Translations under genes and position numbers: made by a program | In this document: one piece after another, positions 50,477 through 62,419 of the stretch | Layout of the letters: each line of letters opens with the position of its first letter | Numbering within the stretch: the stretch's first letter is position 1 | NCBI GenBank assembly: GCA_038025085.1 | Contig: CM076144.1 | Coordinates: 1,054,001 to 1,118,000 of the forward strand | Source: Tetragonia tetragonoides | Taxonomy: Eukaryota > Streptophyta > Magnoliopsida > Caryophyllales > Aizoaceae | DNA length: 64,000 nucleotides | Reading direction: 5' to 3' | The notes under the pieces: generated by a model | The model's database searches: none | The model's input: the letters and a program-made list of their open reading frames with translations, nothing else | What the model was told of the DNA's origin: nothing

Positions 50477-50720
50477 GGCTTCGTTTGATTTACTTCGATA
50501 AATCTAAACTAAACTAAATTGAATTATTTTTTTTTTTTAAATTGACCGTTAACCATTTAAAACTCGTACAAGTACAGTAAATATTGGACTCATTTGAGAT
50601 TATGTTTTGAGATCTTTCCAATGACTTAACTATCATTATGAAATTACTTCGTAATAAAAAGTTATGAGTGATAAAGTTACACATGAACTAGACTAAATTC
50701 AAGTAAAATTAAATGACACC
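50477..50720. mobile_element. Diverged Harbinger/Tourist-type MITE
   Basis: Homologous over its length to the MITE at 31892-32154, in opposite orientation (shared 'gagatctttcc', 'aataaaaagttatgagtg', 'aaagttacacatgaact'). Left end GGCTTCGTTTGATTTA follows TAA; the right end is diverged and lacks a clear TAA. It starts within a few bases of the preceding Mutator-type MITE. Confidence 0.7.
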
Positions 50721-51999
50721 CGTTCATCCATCGTGTCTAATTCGACCATCGAAGGGGGTAATCCTCAACCATCTCCCGAGGGTCGATATGTCTTGCAGAA
50801 CCACAGTATGGCCAAACGTTATGTGTTATTGCAGACCGAAGAAGCTCCGCTCTCCACTTCGAACAGTTTGCAGTTTGCAGTTTGCACTGTACAAGTGGAG
50901 AGGGTCAAAGAGCCACATTATTAATGTTTAATTTTCACAGTTTAACTTTCACCCCCTAAAAATTTAAAAACAACCATAATTTAGGTTATCCAATTAATTC
51001 CGCAAAATTCTTTTTTTTTTTTAGAATAGGCATAAATAAGGATTGGGCTTGACACCTGAATTTAGGGTTGCTCACTATACAGATGTGGTTCAGATTATGA
51101 ATATGCCCGAGATCGTTATGTTGATCTCGACCGACCCAAATAATGTAATATTTCATTTGATCCATGGTCCACCTTTTTAAAAACAGTTTACGATCCGATC
51201 CCAAATAAAACCACGGAAACCATCAATCGAAATTCCACAATCAAACTATTAAATTAGTCAATATGTATAAACAAATAATGGTTGTAAACTTCGATTTAAC
51301 AACTACTTGAATTTCCCGCACAAGTTACTAAAATTTTGGATAGTCTAACAAAATTTCAAGTTTAAAAGAATAATCTTCAACCATAATATGTTGTATGAGT
51401 AAAACTAAAACAATGAAATGTCATAAACATGCATTCATACAAAACGTAATTGTGATACTAGAGCTTCTTTTCTAAAGTCTTCTTTAAACTGAGTTATGTT
51501 TACTTTAAATACACACATTCTTTCAGTCAAACCTTCAACAGTATTCCATCTTCCAACACTCTTTCAAGCTATAAATTTGTAGGACATATAAGTTCCTCCA
51601 AACTTTGGCTTGGAATGTACTCTAAAAAGCGAAAAACTAGCAAAAGTAGAGAGATACAATTGTTGTTCTACTATGAAGAGGAAAGATACATACATAGGGC
51701 ATGATGAATTGATACCATACTTCAGGAAGAATTTCATAGCATAAGTAATCGATACGAAAATGCGCATAAGAAATTGGTCACCGCTTATGCGCTTACAACC
51801 CAAGGAACATCCAAATTTCTCAGCATACACTACTACTACTAGTTGTAATTATATTTACATATTGTTGCGACATAGGAATACTATTTAAGCTAATTATACC
51901 ATATCCGACTCAAATTCCGAGCATGAATTTGATTTCAAACCATCCAAAATAATACCAAAATGTAAGTACCAGAAGTAACCATTTTAATTCGAACTCGAT
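50721..51999. other. Spacer downstream of copy H
   Basis: AT-rich DNA without a supported gene. A short triple repeat of 'cagtttg' lies at 50862-50883. Frames of 60-90 codons show no domain. Confidence 0.5.
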
Positions 52000-52674
52000 T
52001 CAATTCAAGCCCCCCTTCTTGCTATCCCGCAGAATCCTCCAGATTTTAGAACCATTCTCACTGGCATTGCAATGTGATTTCCATTCTTTACAAGGAGCTG
52101 CAACATCACAAACATAGCAAAAACACTGCCACAAACAGGAAAAAAAATATCAAATTTTGCCACTTCATGTATCAAAATTGCCGAATTTCAAATAGAGTTC
52201 AAAAGAATTTCATCTGAAAATTACCATTTGACAGTGGTTATCATGAGGATTACTATCAAAAGGGAATTTGACACAAAGATGCCTTGGATGTGGATAATCC
52301 CTACAAGCCACCTGTCCAAAATTCCATCAAAGTTTTAATCTTTTGACACTAACAATAAAACCCATGTCCATAATTTCTGGGAATTTCAACAAATTTACAG
52401 GAATACAGTAATTTAATTTAAATAAATTTACCTGGCCCTTTTCTGCGAGAATGGAGAGATCAACATCATCAGAAAGATCAGAATTTCTGGAGAGAGAAAG
52501 ACAATTGATATCAAGTGTATCAGAAGGATCAAAATCTAAGATGAAACAATCATCAACTTCTTCAATCTTGGCCATATCTGTCTTCTTTTTCAAGCAAAAG
52601 ACTGCTCGAACTGGGGAATCGTCAACAGTAGAAGGAGATAACTCCATTGGATTTTTTTTTTCGTGAATGCCCAT
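52000..52674 (-). CDS. RIN13-like protein, plain form, copy H
   Basis: Exons in translation order: 52674-52432, 52311-52225 and 52125-52000; they join to 151 aa with normal GT-AG sites. The first exon has the acidic signature VDDCFILDFDPSD and ends ILAEKGQ. The second exon (29 codons) is VACRDYPHPRHLCVKFPF... HDNHCQM. The third is CFCYVCDVAAPCKEW ... HCNAS. This is the plain domain order of RIN13-like proteins (acidic segment plus Cys/His domain), with no extra partner domain. A second in-frame ATG at 52646 (MELSPS) follows a run of A residues and may be the true start. In Arabidopsis RIN13 binds the immune receptor RPM1 and affects resistance; whether this protein does so is unknown. Exons 2 and 3 match all other minus-strand copies in phase. 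Confidence 0.85.
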
Positions 52675-52870
52675 TTGGGGATTTTCAGTAGATAATGAAG
52701 GGAATTAATTTGAACTTTTTGTGATGAAAAAGGAGATGGGGTACTTTTGGTGTGGTTTTCAAGAAGCAAACTGGTCAATTGGGGAATTTGGGACACTGAA
52801 AAATAGCCGTTGCTGAGTTCCCAAATTTGAAATATTATATTTTCCTTTTTCCTTTTTAGGGTTACTACCT

Positions 52871-53091
52871 AGACCTCGCAAACGGGTCGTCCAGGTCGGG
52901 TTCGGGTCGGATTAAATTACGGGTCGGATTAAATACGGGTTCGATTTCGGGTTACCGAACGGGTTTGACAAATATTATCTCACAACTTTCGGGTTCAGTT
53001 CGGGTCGGGTCATTTCGGTCTCGGGTCAAAACAGGTCGGGTCATTTCGGGTTTGAGTCGGTCATCAAGTCGGGTCAGTTTTTACTAGCTCT
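52871..53091. mobile_element. Probable hAT-like MITE built of 'cgggtcggg' repeats
   Basis: Left end 'ctagacctcgcaaacgggtc', right end (reverse complement) 'tagagctagtaaaaactgac', an imperfect inverted repeat. Flanks GTTACTAC and GTTACTAG match at 7 of 8 bases. The interior is full of GGGTCGGGT/TTTCGGG motifs like those in the ends of the hAT element at 59424-63457. Exact ends are uncertain by a base or two. Confidence 0.5.
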
Positions 53092-53100
53092 AGTTACTAG

Positions 53101-53538
53101 TATGCAATACGGTCTTATGCCTTGAACACTCCGTAGCAAGATATGGGCCGCCATGCCCGCCAATACTCATTTGCCATGCTTTTATGGACTATACTTTGAC
53201 CGTTATTGGATCAATGCCAGCCCAATACTAAAATAATTAAGTAACCTTTTATGCATATTGGATCAATGACCGTTATTGGTTTCAAACTTACTATTTCTAC
53301 CAATGCATCACAAAAACTTTTATCAGACCGCCTTTTCTTATGACAAGTATGCAATACGGTATGAGGCCTTGAACACTCTGTAACAAGATATGGGCCAATA
53401 TTCATTTGCCATGCTTTTATGGATTTTACTTTGACCGTTATTGGATCAACGCCAGCCCAATACTAAAATAATTAACTTTTTATGCATATTGGATCAATGA
53501 CCGTTATTGGTCTCACACAAAAACTTTTATCAGACGAT
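53101..53538. repeat. Tandem duplication of ~247 bp
   Basis: Two direct copies: 53101-53335 and 53348-53538. Both start 'tatgcaatacggt' and end 'cttttatcagac', and share 'catttgccatgcttttatgga' and 'ggatcaatgaccgttattgg'. The second copy has small deletions. Confidence 0.85.
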
Positions 53539-54587
53539 TTTTTCGTAACTTTTGGTAAGACGTGGGTTCACTTTTCAACGAAATAAGGGTTACTGCTGAG
53601 TGCTCACTATAAGTGACCCTTAAAATTCTAAATACTGACCCCATTTTTTGTAAGTCTTGTGTAAAAGCAAGTTCAAGTTCAACAATCTTTAATCCTCCCT
53701 TCAAAAAAAAAAAAAAAAAAAATCCATCCTAATCTTAGTTCATTAGTTGTTGGGTTCTATCAATCCTAACCCTCAACTTTAAAATTGGAGGAATAGTCTG
53801 ATAGTTCTTCATAAATTCGCTAATTTACTATTCCTATAATTTGTGATGTGGATTTGGTTGGTCAACATAACATTGCAAATTTTCAATGATCATCCACCTT
53901 TAATATAAGCTTCTTTTGATCAAGATTTTATAAATTTATCTTGGCAAAAGTTAAGATATGTACCCCTCCACATAAAGCTTTGCTAGACACAATTCAAAGT
54001 TAGAAAAGTTCTAGAGAGTTTAAACAGGTTGAAGAGAAAGGTTATGGTTCCTTTTCTATTCTTTTTCTCCTTTTGTCTTTTTTTTTTTGGGTGTTCCTAT
54101 TGTGGTTTTTTTTTTTTTTCTCTCTCTTCAGGTGTTCCTATTGTGGTTGGTGAAAGAGTTGGTGGAAGAGTTGACGGGTCACATTTTAGCTTAAAATATA
54201 TCAGCCGGTCCAATTGACATCAGAAGCTCCAGTTGGACCAGTTTCCTTACTGGTTACTTCCATACTCATTTTTATAGAGGTAAGGTAACAAACTGACAAG
54301 TGACAAGTCCAAAAATGTATAATTCAACATTTTGAGTTTTATTTAAGATTCTAGTGACTTATGATTCTTGATAATTAAGGGCTCAATATCAATTTATGAA
54401 CTCTTATCAAAAAAAAAATATGAGTTTATGAACAATAACGGTGTAGTGGCTCCCCTCTTACCTGTTACCTTTCACTCTGAAATGAGCTAAGTTGTATAAG
54501 CGTTCATGTTACTTGCTCAAATTGAAAATATCATGCCGACAAACACTCATAAAGACTTAACACAAGTTTAATTTTTTTTTTTTTTTT
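53539..54587. other. Spacer without recognised gene
   Basis: AT-rich, with poly-A at 53705-53722 and a T-rich run near 54060-54120 that carries an 18-bp direct repeat ('ggtgttcctattgtggtt'). No gene seen. Confidence 0.5.
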
Positions 54588-54867
54588 TGTATACAATTGA
54601 ATTACTGAAACAGTTAAACTCAAAAGGAAGATACTAACAATCTGTTAAAAGATAGTTCAGAAAGAAAGCTCAAAGTAGTGAAAGTATTCGTAGCTTTTTA
54701 TTACTTTCATTGAGTTGCTTTTCTTCGTAACAATATGGGCTATTTATAGGGAAAGCTCAAACCGAGATTTACTATACAATCACAGTAAACTCTATTATTG
54801 CTTTATTTTGAGTCATTCACCCAATTTACCCATGAGGGAATTACAACACAATCTAATGTCTTCAACA
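54588..54867 (-). mobile_element. Solo LTR, Copia-like
   Basis: Read on the minus strand it starts TGTTGAAGACATTAG, has a promoter-like CCCTATAAATAGCCC in the middle and ends TTGTATACA, so it begins TG and ends CA as LTRs do. It is 280 bp. TTTTT occurs on both sides and could be the 5-bp target duplication, though the left flank is a poly-T run. No internal retrotransposon region is next to it, so it is a solo LTR. Confidence 0.6.
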
Positions 54868-55701
54868 TTTTTATAATGATGGTGAGGAGGATTCTTTAAT
54901 CACTGGGCTAATAAAGATGGTCTAACTCAAACCTATGCTTCTTTAAGTGCATCTAGCGAAATCGAACGAGTTGAAAGTCTCACATTCTTTTTACTACAAT
55001 GGCGCATGAAAATAGCCCACAAATTACATGCATCGAGTCGAAAATATCACTTGATTCTCCCTATAATAACCTAGGAGTATTCAATTATCTAGTGATGATC
55101 GCAAAACAAAGCTCCTACCTACTGGTAAGAGAAACCACAAAATTGTGAGCAACGGACAAAGTAAGTTGAGTGCCAAAATTTATGAGATAAAATTGATGAT
55201 TATACTTGTCCCAAGGTAACTGAAGTGGGAAGGAATCATCAAACATCATACTCCATTTCCTGAAATAAAGTAAATAATGGAGTAGAGTGTGTTCTTTTTC
55301 ACTTATTTTCACTGATTCTCACTGATTGAGTAAAATATTACCACTGATTTAGTCAGATATTAACATTAATTTTTACTGATTGAGTAATGTCTTACTATTA
55401 ATTTCTACTAATTGAGGTAGGTTCAATAAACGGAAAAAAACGGACACACCCTAATATTACTCCAAAATAAGTGTTTGTTGAAATAAGATGAAGTATTTAA
55501 ACATAAGTGGCCCCCTTAAAGGGCAAAAGGTCCCTTTCAGTTGGTGCGTTGTAGTGGTGCGGTTGTTGGTGAGTGAATGACTAAATAAAAGCCCCCACCC
55601 CACTTCCCACCATAATACTTTCTCACACACCACTCTCATCATCATCTCCCCTGTTTTCCCCTGTTTCCTCTGTTTTCCCCTGTTTTACTTCTTCATAATT
55701 A
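54868..55701. other. Spacer and promoter of COMT gene 1
   Basis: No gene is supported. Repeated 'actgattgagtaa/attttcactgattc' motifs occur at 55300-55410. The last ~150 bp, pyrimidine-rich ('cccctgttttcccctgtttcc'), form the likely leader of the COMT gene. Confidence 0.5.
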
Positions 55702-58338
55702 ATGGGATCAACCTCTAACGACGTAGTCATGGGCGAAGACGAAGCGTGTTCCTTCGCCATGACCGTCACCAGCGGGTCGGTCCCACCCATGGTTTTGAAA
55801 GCCGTGATCGAGCTTGATGTCCTCGAGATCATCAAACGGGCCGGGCCTGGAGCCCATTTGTCACCTGCAGAGATTGCGGCCCAGTTACCCAACTGTAAGA
55901 ACCCGGATGCTGCTAACATGTTGGACCGGATGCTCCGGTTGCTAGCTAGTTACTCTCTCCTCACTTACACACTTCGGACCTTACCTGATGGGCGGGTTGA
56001 CCGGCTATACGGGCTTGCCCCGGTTTGCCAGTTCTTGACAAAGAATGATGATGGTGTCACCTTGGGTGCTCTTTCTCTTATGAACCAGGACAAAATTCTT
56101 ATGGAGAGCTGGTAATTTCACTTATTTTCTCTCTATCTATTGATTGATTTATTTACTATAATTAGTAGTATTAAGGCTTTGGGTTGGCTAATTCTCTTAA
56201 TTTTCTTTTAACTAAACTTGGATAATTACTTGATCAACCATAATTTAATTTTTCTATGATTGGAAAACTTGAGTTTTTCAGGTATCTAAAAAACATGGAT
56301 TACTAAAAGAGTAATCTTTTTTGGTTTCTGCATTTCCAGCTAAGAGTTTTAATGGCCATACGATTGTGCAAACCCTTATCAACAATGAGCTAACATTAAA
56401 ATAAAATTTTAAAAATCACATGTACATAGTACATATCATGTCCAATTCATGCCTTAATCTATTGACTTGAAGTAGCTCGATCAATAAAATGTAAATTAAA
56501 TTGGTGTACTTGTTATCATGTACACTTGTAACTAGACTATGCATGGCACAAGTTGTTCTTGCATTAACACATGGGGATCTCTCATTTGAACCACAACAAA
56601 AGAACAAGAGAAACATAAGAAGAAAAAAAATTCAGAAAAAAATTTCAGATTGTCCCTAAATAGGGTATTAGTTAGGAAATATAATCTTTTTCATTTCCCG
56701 AAAATTATTACTATCTAGTCCAGCCCTGTCCAGTTCAAGATCGGTTGAGCTACTAATTTGTTGTGCTGAACCGAAATGGAATAGGTTAGGAAAAAAAATT
56801 CCTTTACCTACTAATTTATCTTTTTCTTTTGGTGGGGATGGACAAGGGGTTCGGTGTAGAAGAAGGTCAATATGTTTGACTTTAAAAAATTTTGATAGAA
56901 AATATGTAGCAAAATCTCAGGGTATGATGTATGAACCTAAAAAAAAGTTGATATTAAATTAAGGCAAGAGGAGTGGTAGGTAAGAATGGTAATATGGATC
57001 ACTCACGCGAAATACAATTTCATATGTTCACACAAACTTAATAAGCTGCATCTTTTTCCACAAGAGTGCCTAACTAATCATGATTAATGAGTCCACTGAC
57101 CAGCTTGCAACTTTAATTTGCAAGGGGTTCTATCACTTCTTATAGTGTGCTTGTGCCCAATAACACTTATCCAATCACTTTCTTAAGTGGTATTGAAAAG
57201 TGAAAGATGCAATCCATATTGGATTTTAGATATTACTCCGTTCCAAATTCTCCTTTCCATTTGACTTTTTGAGTGCTCTAAGTGGAGAATGCGCCAAGCA
57301 AGCCTAAATCTTTGTGACTTTGTTAATGATACATTGATACAATTCAACATGTCAAACATGAGTAATTGAACTCTACAATATGATTTAAGGGTTTATTTCT
57401 CACCTTCTGAATATTGTAGGTACCACTTGAAAGATGCAGTTTTGGATGGTGGCATACCATTTAACAAGGCCTATGGCATGTCTGCGTTTGAGTACCATGG
57501 CACCGATCCTAGATTTAACAAGGTCTTCAACAGTGGAATGTCGAACCACTCTACCATCACCATGAAGAAAATTCTCGACGACTACAAGGGATTTGAGGGT
57601 CTCTCAACCTTGGTTGATGTAGGAGGAGGCACTGGTGCAACCCTCAACATGATTATTTCAAAGCACACCACAATTAAGGGCATCAACTTTGATTTGCCTC
57701 ATGTCATCGAGGATGCACCAAAATATACAGGTTTAAAACAAAATTTTACTTAATTCTTGATTAGTTTGTTAGCTAAAGCAATAGAGCTTTTAATCATAAC
57801 ATTCATAACAAACCTTGTGGTGTAATAATCTTAATCAGGGGTGGAGCACGTTGGTGGAGATATGTTTGTGAGTGTACCAAAAGGAGATGCTATTTTCATG
57901 AAAGTAAGTTGCAGTTCTCTAATTGACATTGTGTCATATACATATTATCTAGGTTGATCTAATTAAGGTTTTGCAAGTGATGTTATTGCCAGTTTGACTA
58001 TGCTAATTGATGTTGTAATATGTGAACCTTTGTAGTGGATTTGTCACGATTGGAGCGATGAGCATTGCCTAAAGTTCTTGACGAATTGCTACGCAGCCTT
58101 GCCAGACCACGGCAAGGTGATTGTTTGTGAATACATCCTTCCTGTGGCACCGGAAACCAGCCACGCTGCAAGGACTGTCTTCCATGTAGATGCTATCATG
58201 TTGGCTCACAACCCTGGCGGGAAAGAAAGGACCGAATTAGAATTTAAGGCCTTGGCTAAAGGTGCTGGATTTGAAGGCTTTAAAGTGGCTTGCTCAGCTT
58301 ATGATACTAAGGTCATTGAGTTCTTGAAAAAGAACTAA
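55702..58338 (+). CDS. COMT: Caffeic acid 3-O-methyltransferase (COMT), gene 1
   Basis: Exons 55702-56111, 57420-57730, 57839-57903 and 58036-58338 join to 362 aa, the family's normal length and exon plan. COMT transfers a methyl group from S-adenosylmethionine to the meta-hydroxyl of caffeate or 5-hydroxyconiferaldehyde-type substrates, in cytosolic lignin and phenolic synthesis. The dimerisation part ([19 protein letters not shown]) comes first. Substrate-pocket segments typical of COMT are present: [39 protein letters not shown] and [16 protein letters not shown]. The SAM site includes [13 protein letters not shown] and FDLPHVI. The catalytic His is in [11 protein letters not shown]. The pocket residues known from alfalfa COMT look conserved, so a true COMT is more likely than another type I O-methyltransferase. 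A long first intron (1,308 nt) follows exon 1. Confidence 0.95.
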
Positions 58339-59415
58339 ATAAATTACAGCCTTTTGTTGATGATGACCTATTGGCCTTCTTTTCCTGTTTGTATGTCCTG
58401 AATTTCTGTTTTTGGCTTTTATACATACACGAGTGTAACTTCTCCTGGAAATGTATCTCTATTTTTGTTAAATAAAGATGCATAATCAACTCTCAACAAT
58501 TCTCTTATAAGGTAGCATTATAGGCGACTAAAAGTATTATTTTTGCGTTCAAAGATTTTTTTTTTATTTTTTATCATAGGCAAATCACTTCTTTTTTCCA
58601 TAAGTAGTATCACATCTCATCTACGTGGCCGCTTAATATAAGTTTTTGTTATCAATCCTTGTAACTTCTGCTACACATAAAGTGGGTAAATGTCCACTAT
58701 CCAGATACCATTTGATCCATGTTGAAGAAGAGTAATAATTCCATCAATCAGCTAGATCAAAAAACGAAGAAGGTGAAGCGCCTGTATGTACAAATCCTCC
58801 ATGAGCTCGATTGACAATGGATCATGGATATCAAGATTAGGTCCTAGGAAATCAAATATAGAACATGAAATGTACATTTAAGATACCTGGACCGATATCC
58901 AAATCCAGATTCTATGAGGGTTTATAAAAAAAAGGAGAAGTAAGATCCTAATAAATGAGTTTGGATTCACGAGTCTAGCCTGGATCTCAAATCCATTATC
59001 ATCCCTACATCCTACTGATCCTACGCTTAAGGCAATTGTTCCTGGGAATGCAACATATGTGGCTCTCCTTCATTAACTATTTAAATATATAAAGTACCTA
59101 ATGAATAGTGTTAGAATAAAAATAATATCTCATTAGTGTATAGTATTCAATTCAGCTCGACTCAATCTCAACGCGTTGGCAGCCGAATAGACAATAGTAA
59201 ACGTGACATATACAAAATGTTTTTTTAATTTTGTTTTGGTTGTTTTCTTCTTATTCTATCCAATTAACAAACAACTCCATAGTAAATAAATAGAGCTCAC
59301 TCTACTCACTAGTCACTATACTCGATCTTGATGTAGTAAGCTAAGACAAACTATAGAATTAAATTTTAAACGTGATGCATTGTTTGGACTGCCAGACAAG
59401 TACTTTAAAACTTGA
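58339..59415. other. Spacer downstream of COMT gene 1
   Basis: 3' UTR (AATAAAG near 58471 is a likely polyadenylation signal), then about 0.9 kb of DNA in which I see no gene or clear repeat. Confidence 0.55.
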
Positions 59416-59629
59416 CGTACAATTAGGCCTGGCAAATAGATCAGGTAGGGTCGGGTTCGGGTTCAACCCGACTGACCTGACTTCTAAACGGGTTCAAAAT
59501 CCCAACCTGAACCTGATCTGTTTGCAAAACAGGTCGAAAAACATGACCTGAACCTGATCTGTAACAGATCAAGTCAACCTGATTTGATCTGTATAACCTG
59601 AAAATTTTGAAAATCATTTAATTTCACAA

Positions 59630-59990
59630 AAATCACAACAGCAACAGCAATTCAGCAGCAATTTCCCAATAGCAAATTAGCAATGTTAACTGTCTGATGT
59701 CACAGCAGCAATAGTTCAAAATAAAGCTCTAAACAGCAACTACACAATAGTTCAAAATAAGAGCTCATAACAGCAGCTCAAGACAGCAGTTTAGAGCACA
59801 AACAGAAGCTCAAGACAGCAACTCAGCAACACTCAGCAGCACTCAGCAACTCAGCAGCCCTCCAGCAGCATTCTAACAGCCCTCCAGCAACCCTCCAGCA
59901 GCATTCCAACAGCCCTCCAGCAGCATACCAGTAGCACAAAATAACATTCCAGCAGCACAGCAACATTCCAACAGCACCAAACAGCATGCC
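59630..59990. repeat. CAGCA-rich minisatellite inside the hAT element
   Basis: Degenerate units such as 'cagccctccagcagcattcc' and 'cagcaactcag' recur many times. The tract lies between the 3' end of the transposase gene and the left terminus. Confidence 0.75.
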
Positions 59991-60116
59991 TACATCTCAA
60001 TCAGCAACTAAACAACAACCAAGTTCCCAAATATTAACTACTACAACCCATAAGTCCTAAGCTACAAATTACAGCCACTTAATTCAGTTTAGAAGTTCGA
60101 TAAACAACAATTCAAA

Positions 60117-62419
60117 TCAGCGAAACATAAGGTCTGATTCTTGTCCACTCTCAGCTAGGAAATCAGATTGTTGGGGGCTCTCAAATGGGCTTGGAGTACC
60201 CTCCTCCGCCAGCTTCAAATTCATAACCGATCCACACAGCTCCTCCAATTGTGGATCCACAAATGCTATAATAACAAATGAGATAGCTCAAAAGATGATC
60301 AATCAAAGCAAAAACATAATAAACACAAAATTCAGCATTTTATACCTTCCCCAAAAGCCCAATCTCTTAGGAAAATCACCGCTTCCACCGTAGAAGGTTT
60401 CAATGAACTCCTATATGCATCAAGTACGCGGCCACCGGTACTAAATGCAGATTCCGATGCCACGGTGGATATGGGAATTGCTAAAACATCCCTAGCCATT
60501 TTTGAAAGAACGTAGCGAACTTCATTAGTCCTCCAATAGAGAAGAACATCCAACTTGGTTGTACGAGGCATAAGAGGTTCCTCTTTGTACAAATCATAAT
60601 CAGTTTTTGTTGGCCCACTACTTTGCCCTGATTGAGAGTAGCTATCAAAGTCCTGATTTTATTAGGGTAGATATAAGAAAAACTTCATGTAAAAACAGAA
60701 ATAAAGAATAAACATGAAAAAATTAACATAAGAAATTAACATAAGAAGATATAAACATAAATTACCGTCATAAAGGCTTCGGAAGCCCCATCAAATGCAA
60801 CTCCAACTTGCTGGTTTGGGGTGCTACGACCATGATTTTGGGGGGAAGTTGAAGAAGATTTGCCTTCATATGCTTTATACAACTCATTGAACTTTTCCTC
60901 AAATAAATCCAACTCAAACCTATAGTCATCTACCCCATAAACCTCCTTAAAACCCCACTCAACAAACTGGTACTTGAACCGAGATCCAAAATTACAGCAA
61001 CAGCCATGATAGTGCTAAAATCAGACCAATACTTCCCAAATTTTCCAAACATTCTTTCAGCCATGTTATGCATAAACTTGTCGTTGCTTTCTAATTGTTC
61101 TTTCAACAACAATCTAACCCTCAACACATTTGGAAAGTAAAGATTGGAAGTGGGGTATTGATTTCCAGAAAATGCCACTGTCACTTCATAGAACACTTTC
61201 AAAAATTTGGCAATTTTCTCAATCTTCCCCCACTCCTCTTTTGTTTGACAATGAACCTTGAAATTGGCATCCGTTCTTTCAAGATGAAGGAAAGCTTTTT
61301 TATAGTATAAAACACTTTCAATCATAATGTAAGTAGAGTTCCACCTAGTGGGCACATCTTGCCTAAGTCCCCTAGCATTTTCAAGCTAAGCAATCTCAAC
61401 ACAACCTAAAAATCTTAGTTTCCTACTTTGGGAACCCTTACAATACTTCACACTTTCTCTAACTTTCACAATAGCTTGATCAATCACTTTCAAACCATGT
61501 TGAACAATCAAATTAAGAATATGCACACAACATCTCACATGAAAAAAAGCACCACCGCAAAGCAAATTAAGGCCATCTTTCAACAATCCAGCCAACACAT
61601 CATTACACAAAGCATTATCCAATGTTATAGACATAACTTTACTTTGAATATCCCAATTCTTCAACATTAAGTTCACTTCTCACATAAAGCAACTCCGGAA
61701 TGAGGTGGAGGCAAAAAAGAGAAATTCAAAATCCTTTTTTGCAAATGCCATGCATTATCAATGTAATGAGAAGTCAAGGAGATATAGCCATCAGTAGTAA
61801 TTGAAGTCCAACCATCAGATGTGAGAGCTATTCTACCAGGAACAGAACTCAACTCATGCATCAATTTGATTTTTTCCTTCTTGTACATCTTAAGAATGTC
61901 AGCCTTTAAAGTATTTCGTGAAACAACTTTCAATTCATGATTCAAGTAATTGAAACACCTCCTAATACAATCATACTCAGCAAACTGAAATGGCAAATCA
62001 TGCTTAACAACAGCAACAACCAACATTTCACAAAATACATCGGGGTTGAAATTAGGCAGCCTATTTGACAATGAATCAGTACTAGCAGAATCTAAAATCA
62101 TTTGTCCAACATCCCTAGTATACCTCCTTTTACAATACTTAAGATGTCTTATAAGATTCCCGGTACCCATCTTTTTGTCAGCGTTATAAACTTTACCACA
62201 TTTCTTGCATTTACAGGTCAATTTTCCATCTTTATTAGGCTCAAGAACCTCATAGTTAACCCACACACCAGAACTTAGTCTCCTAGAGCGTTTGAAATTC
62301 ATACCGTTAAAAGTCTTTGTTTTTATTCCCTTACTTCCACCAGTAGCTTTAGATGGTTGTGGTTGAGAGTCCAACTCTTCATCAGAAGATAGGTCTTCTA
62401 TGTGGTCACCAAAATCCAT
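60117..62419 (-). pseudogene. hAT transposase, broken
   Basis: Start at 62419 (MDFGDHIEDL). A BED zinc finger is visible (CKCKKCGKVYNADKK then HLKYC), then the RNase H-type hAT core with TSDGWTSI, LDNALCND and PTRWNSTYIMIES, and the C-terminal hAT dimerisation domain (LDVLLYWRTNEVRY, IPISTVASESAFSTGGRV). An intron lies at about 60655-60766, and a last exon ends at the TGA at 60117. Three lesions disrupt it: a one-base loss near 61676 (after GVALCEK), an in-frame TAG near 61383 (after VEIA), and a one-base loss near 60985 (after AVILD). Outside these the frame is well kept, so the copy died recently. It could still be moved by transposase made elsewhere. Confidence 0.9.

Noticed and set aside
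54583..54872. TTTTT as firm proof of the solo LTR's target duplication
   Set aside because: The left flank is a long poly-T run, so a match of five T residues has little weight; the LTR call rests on its ends and promoter-like core.
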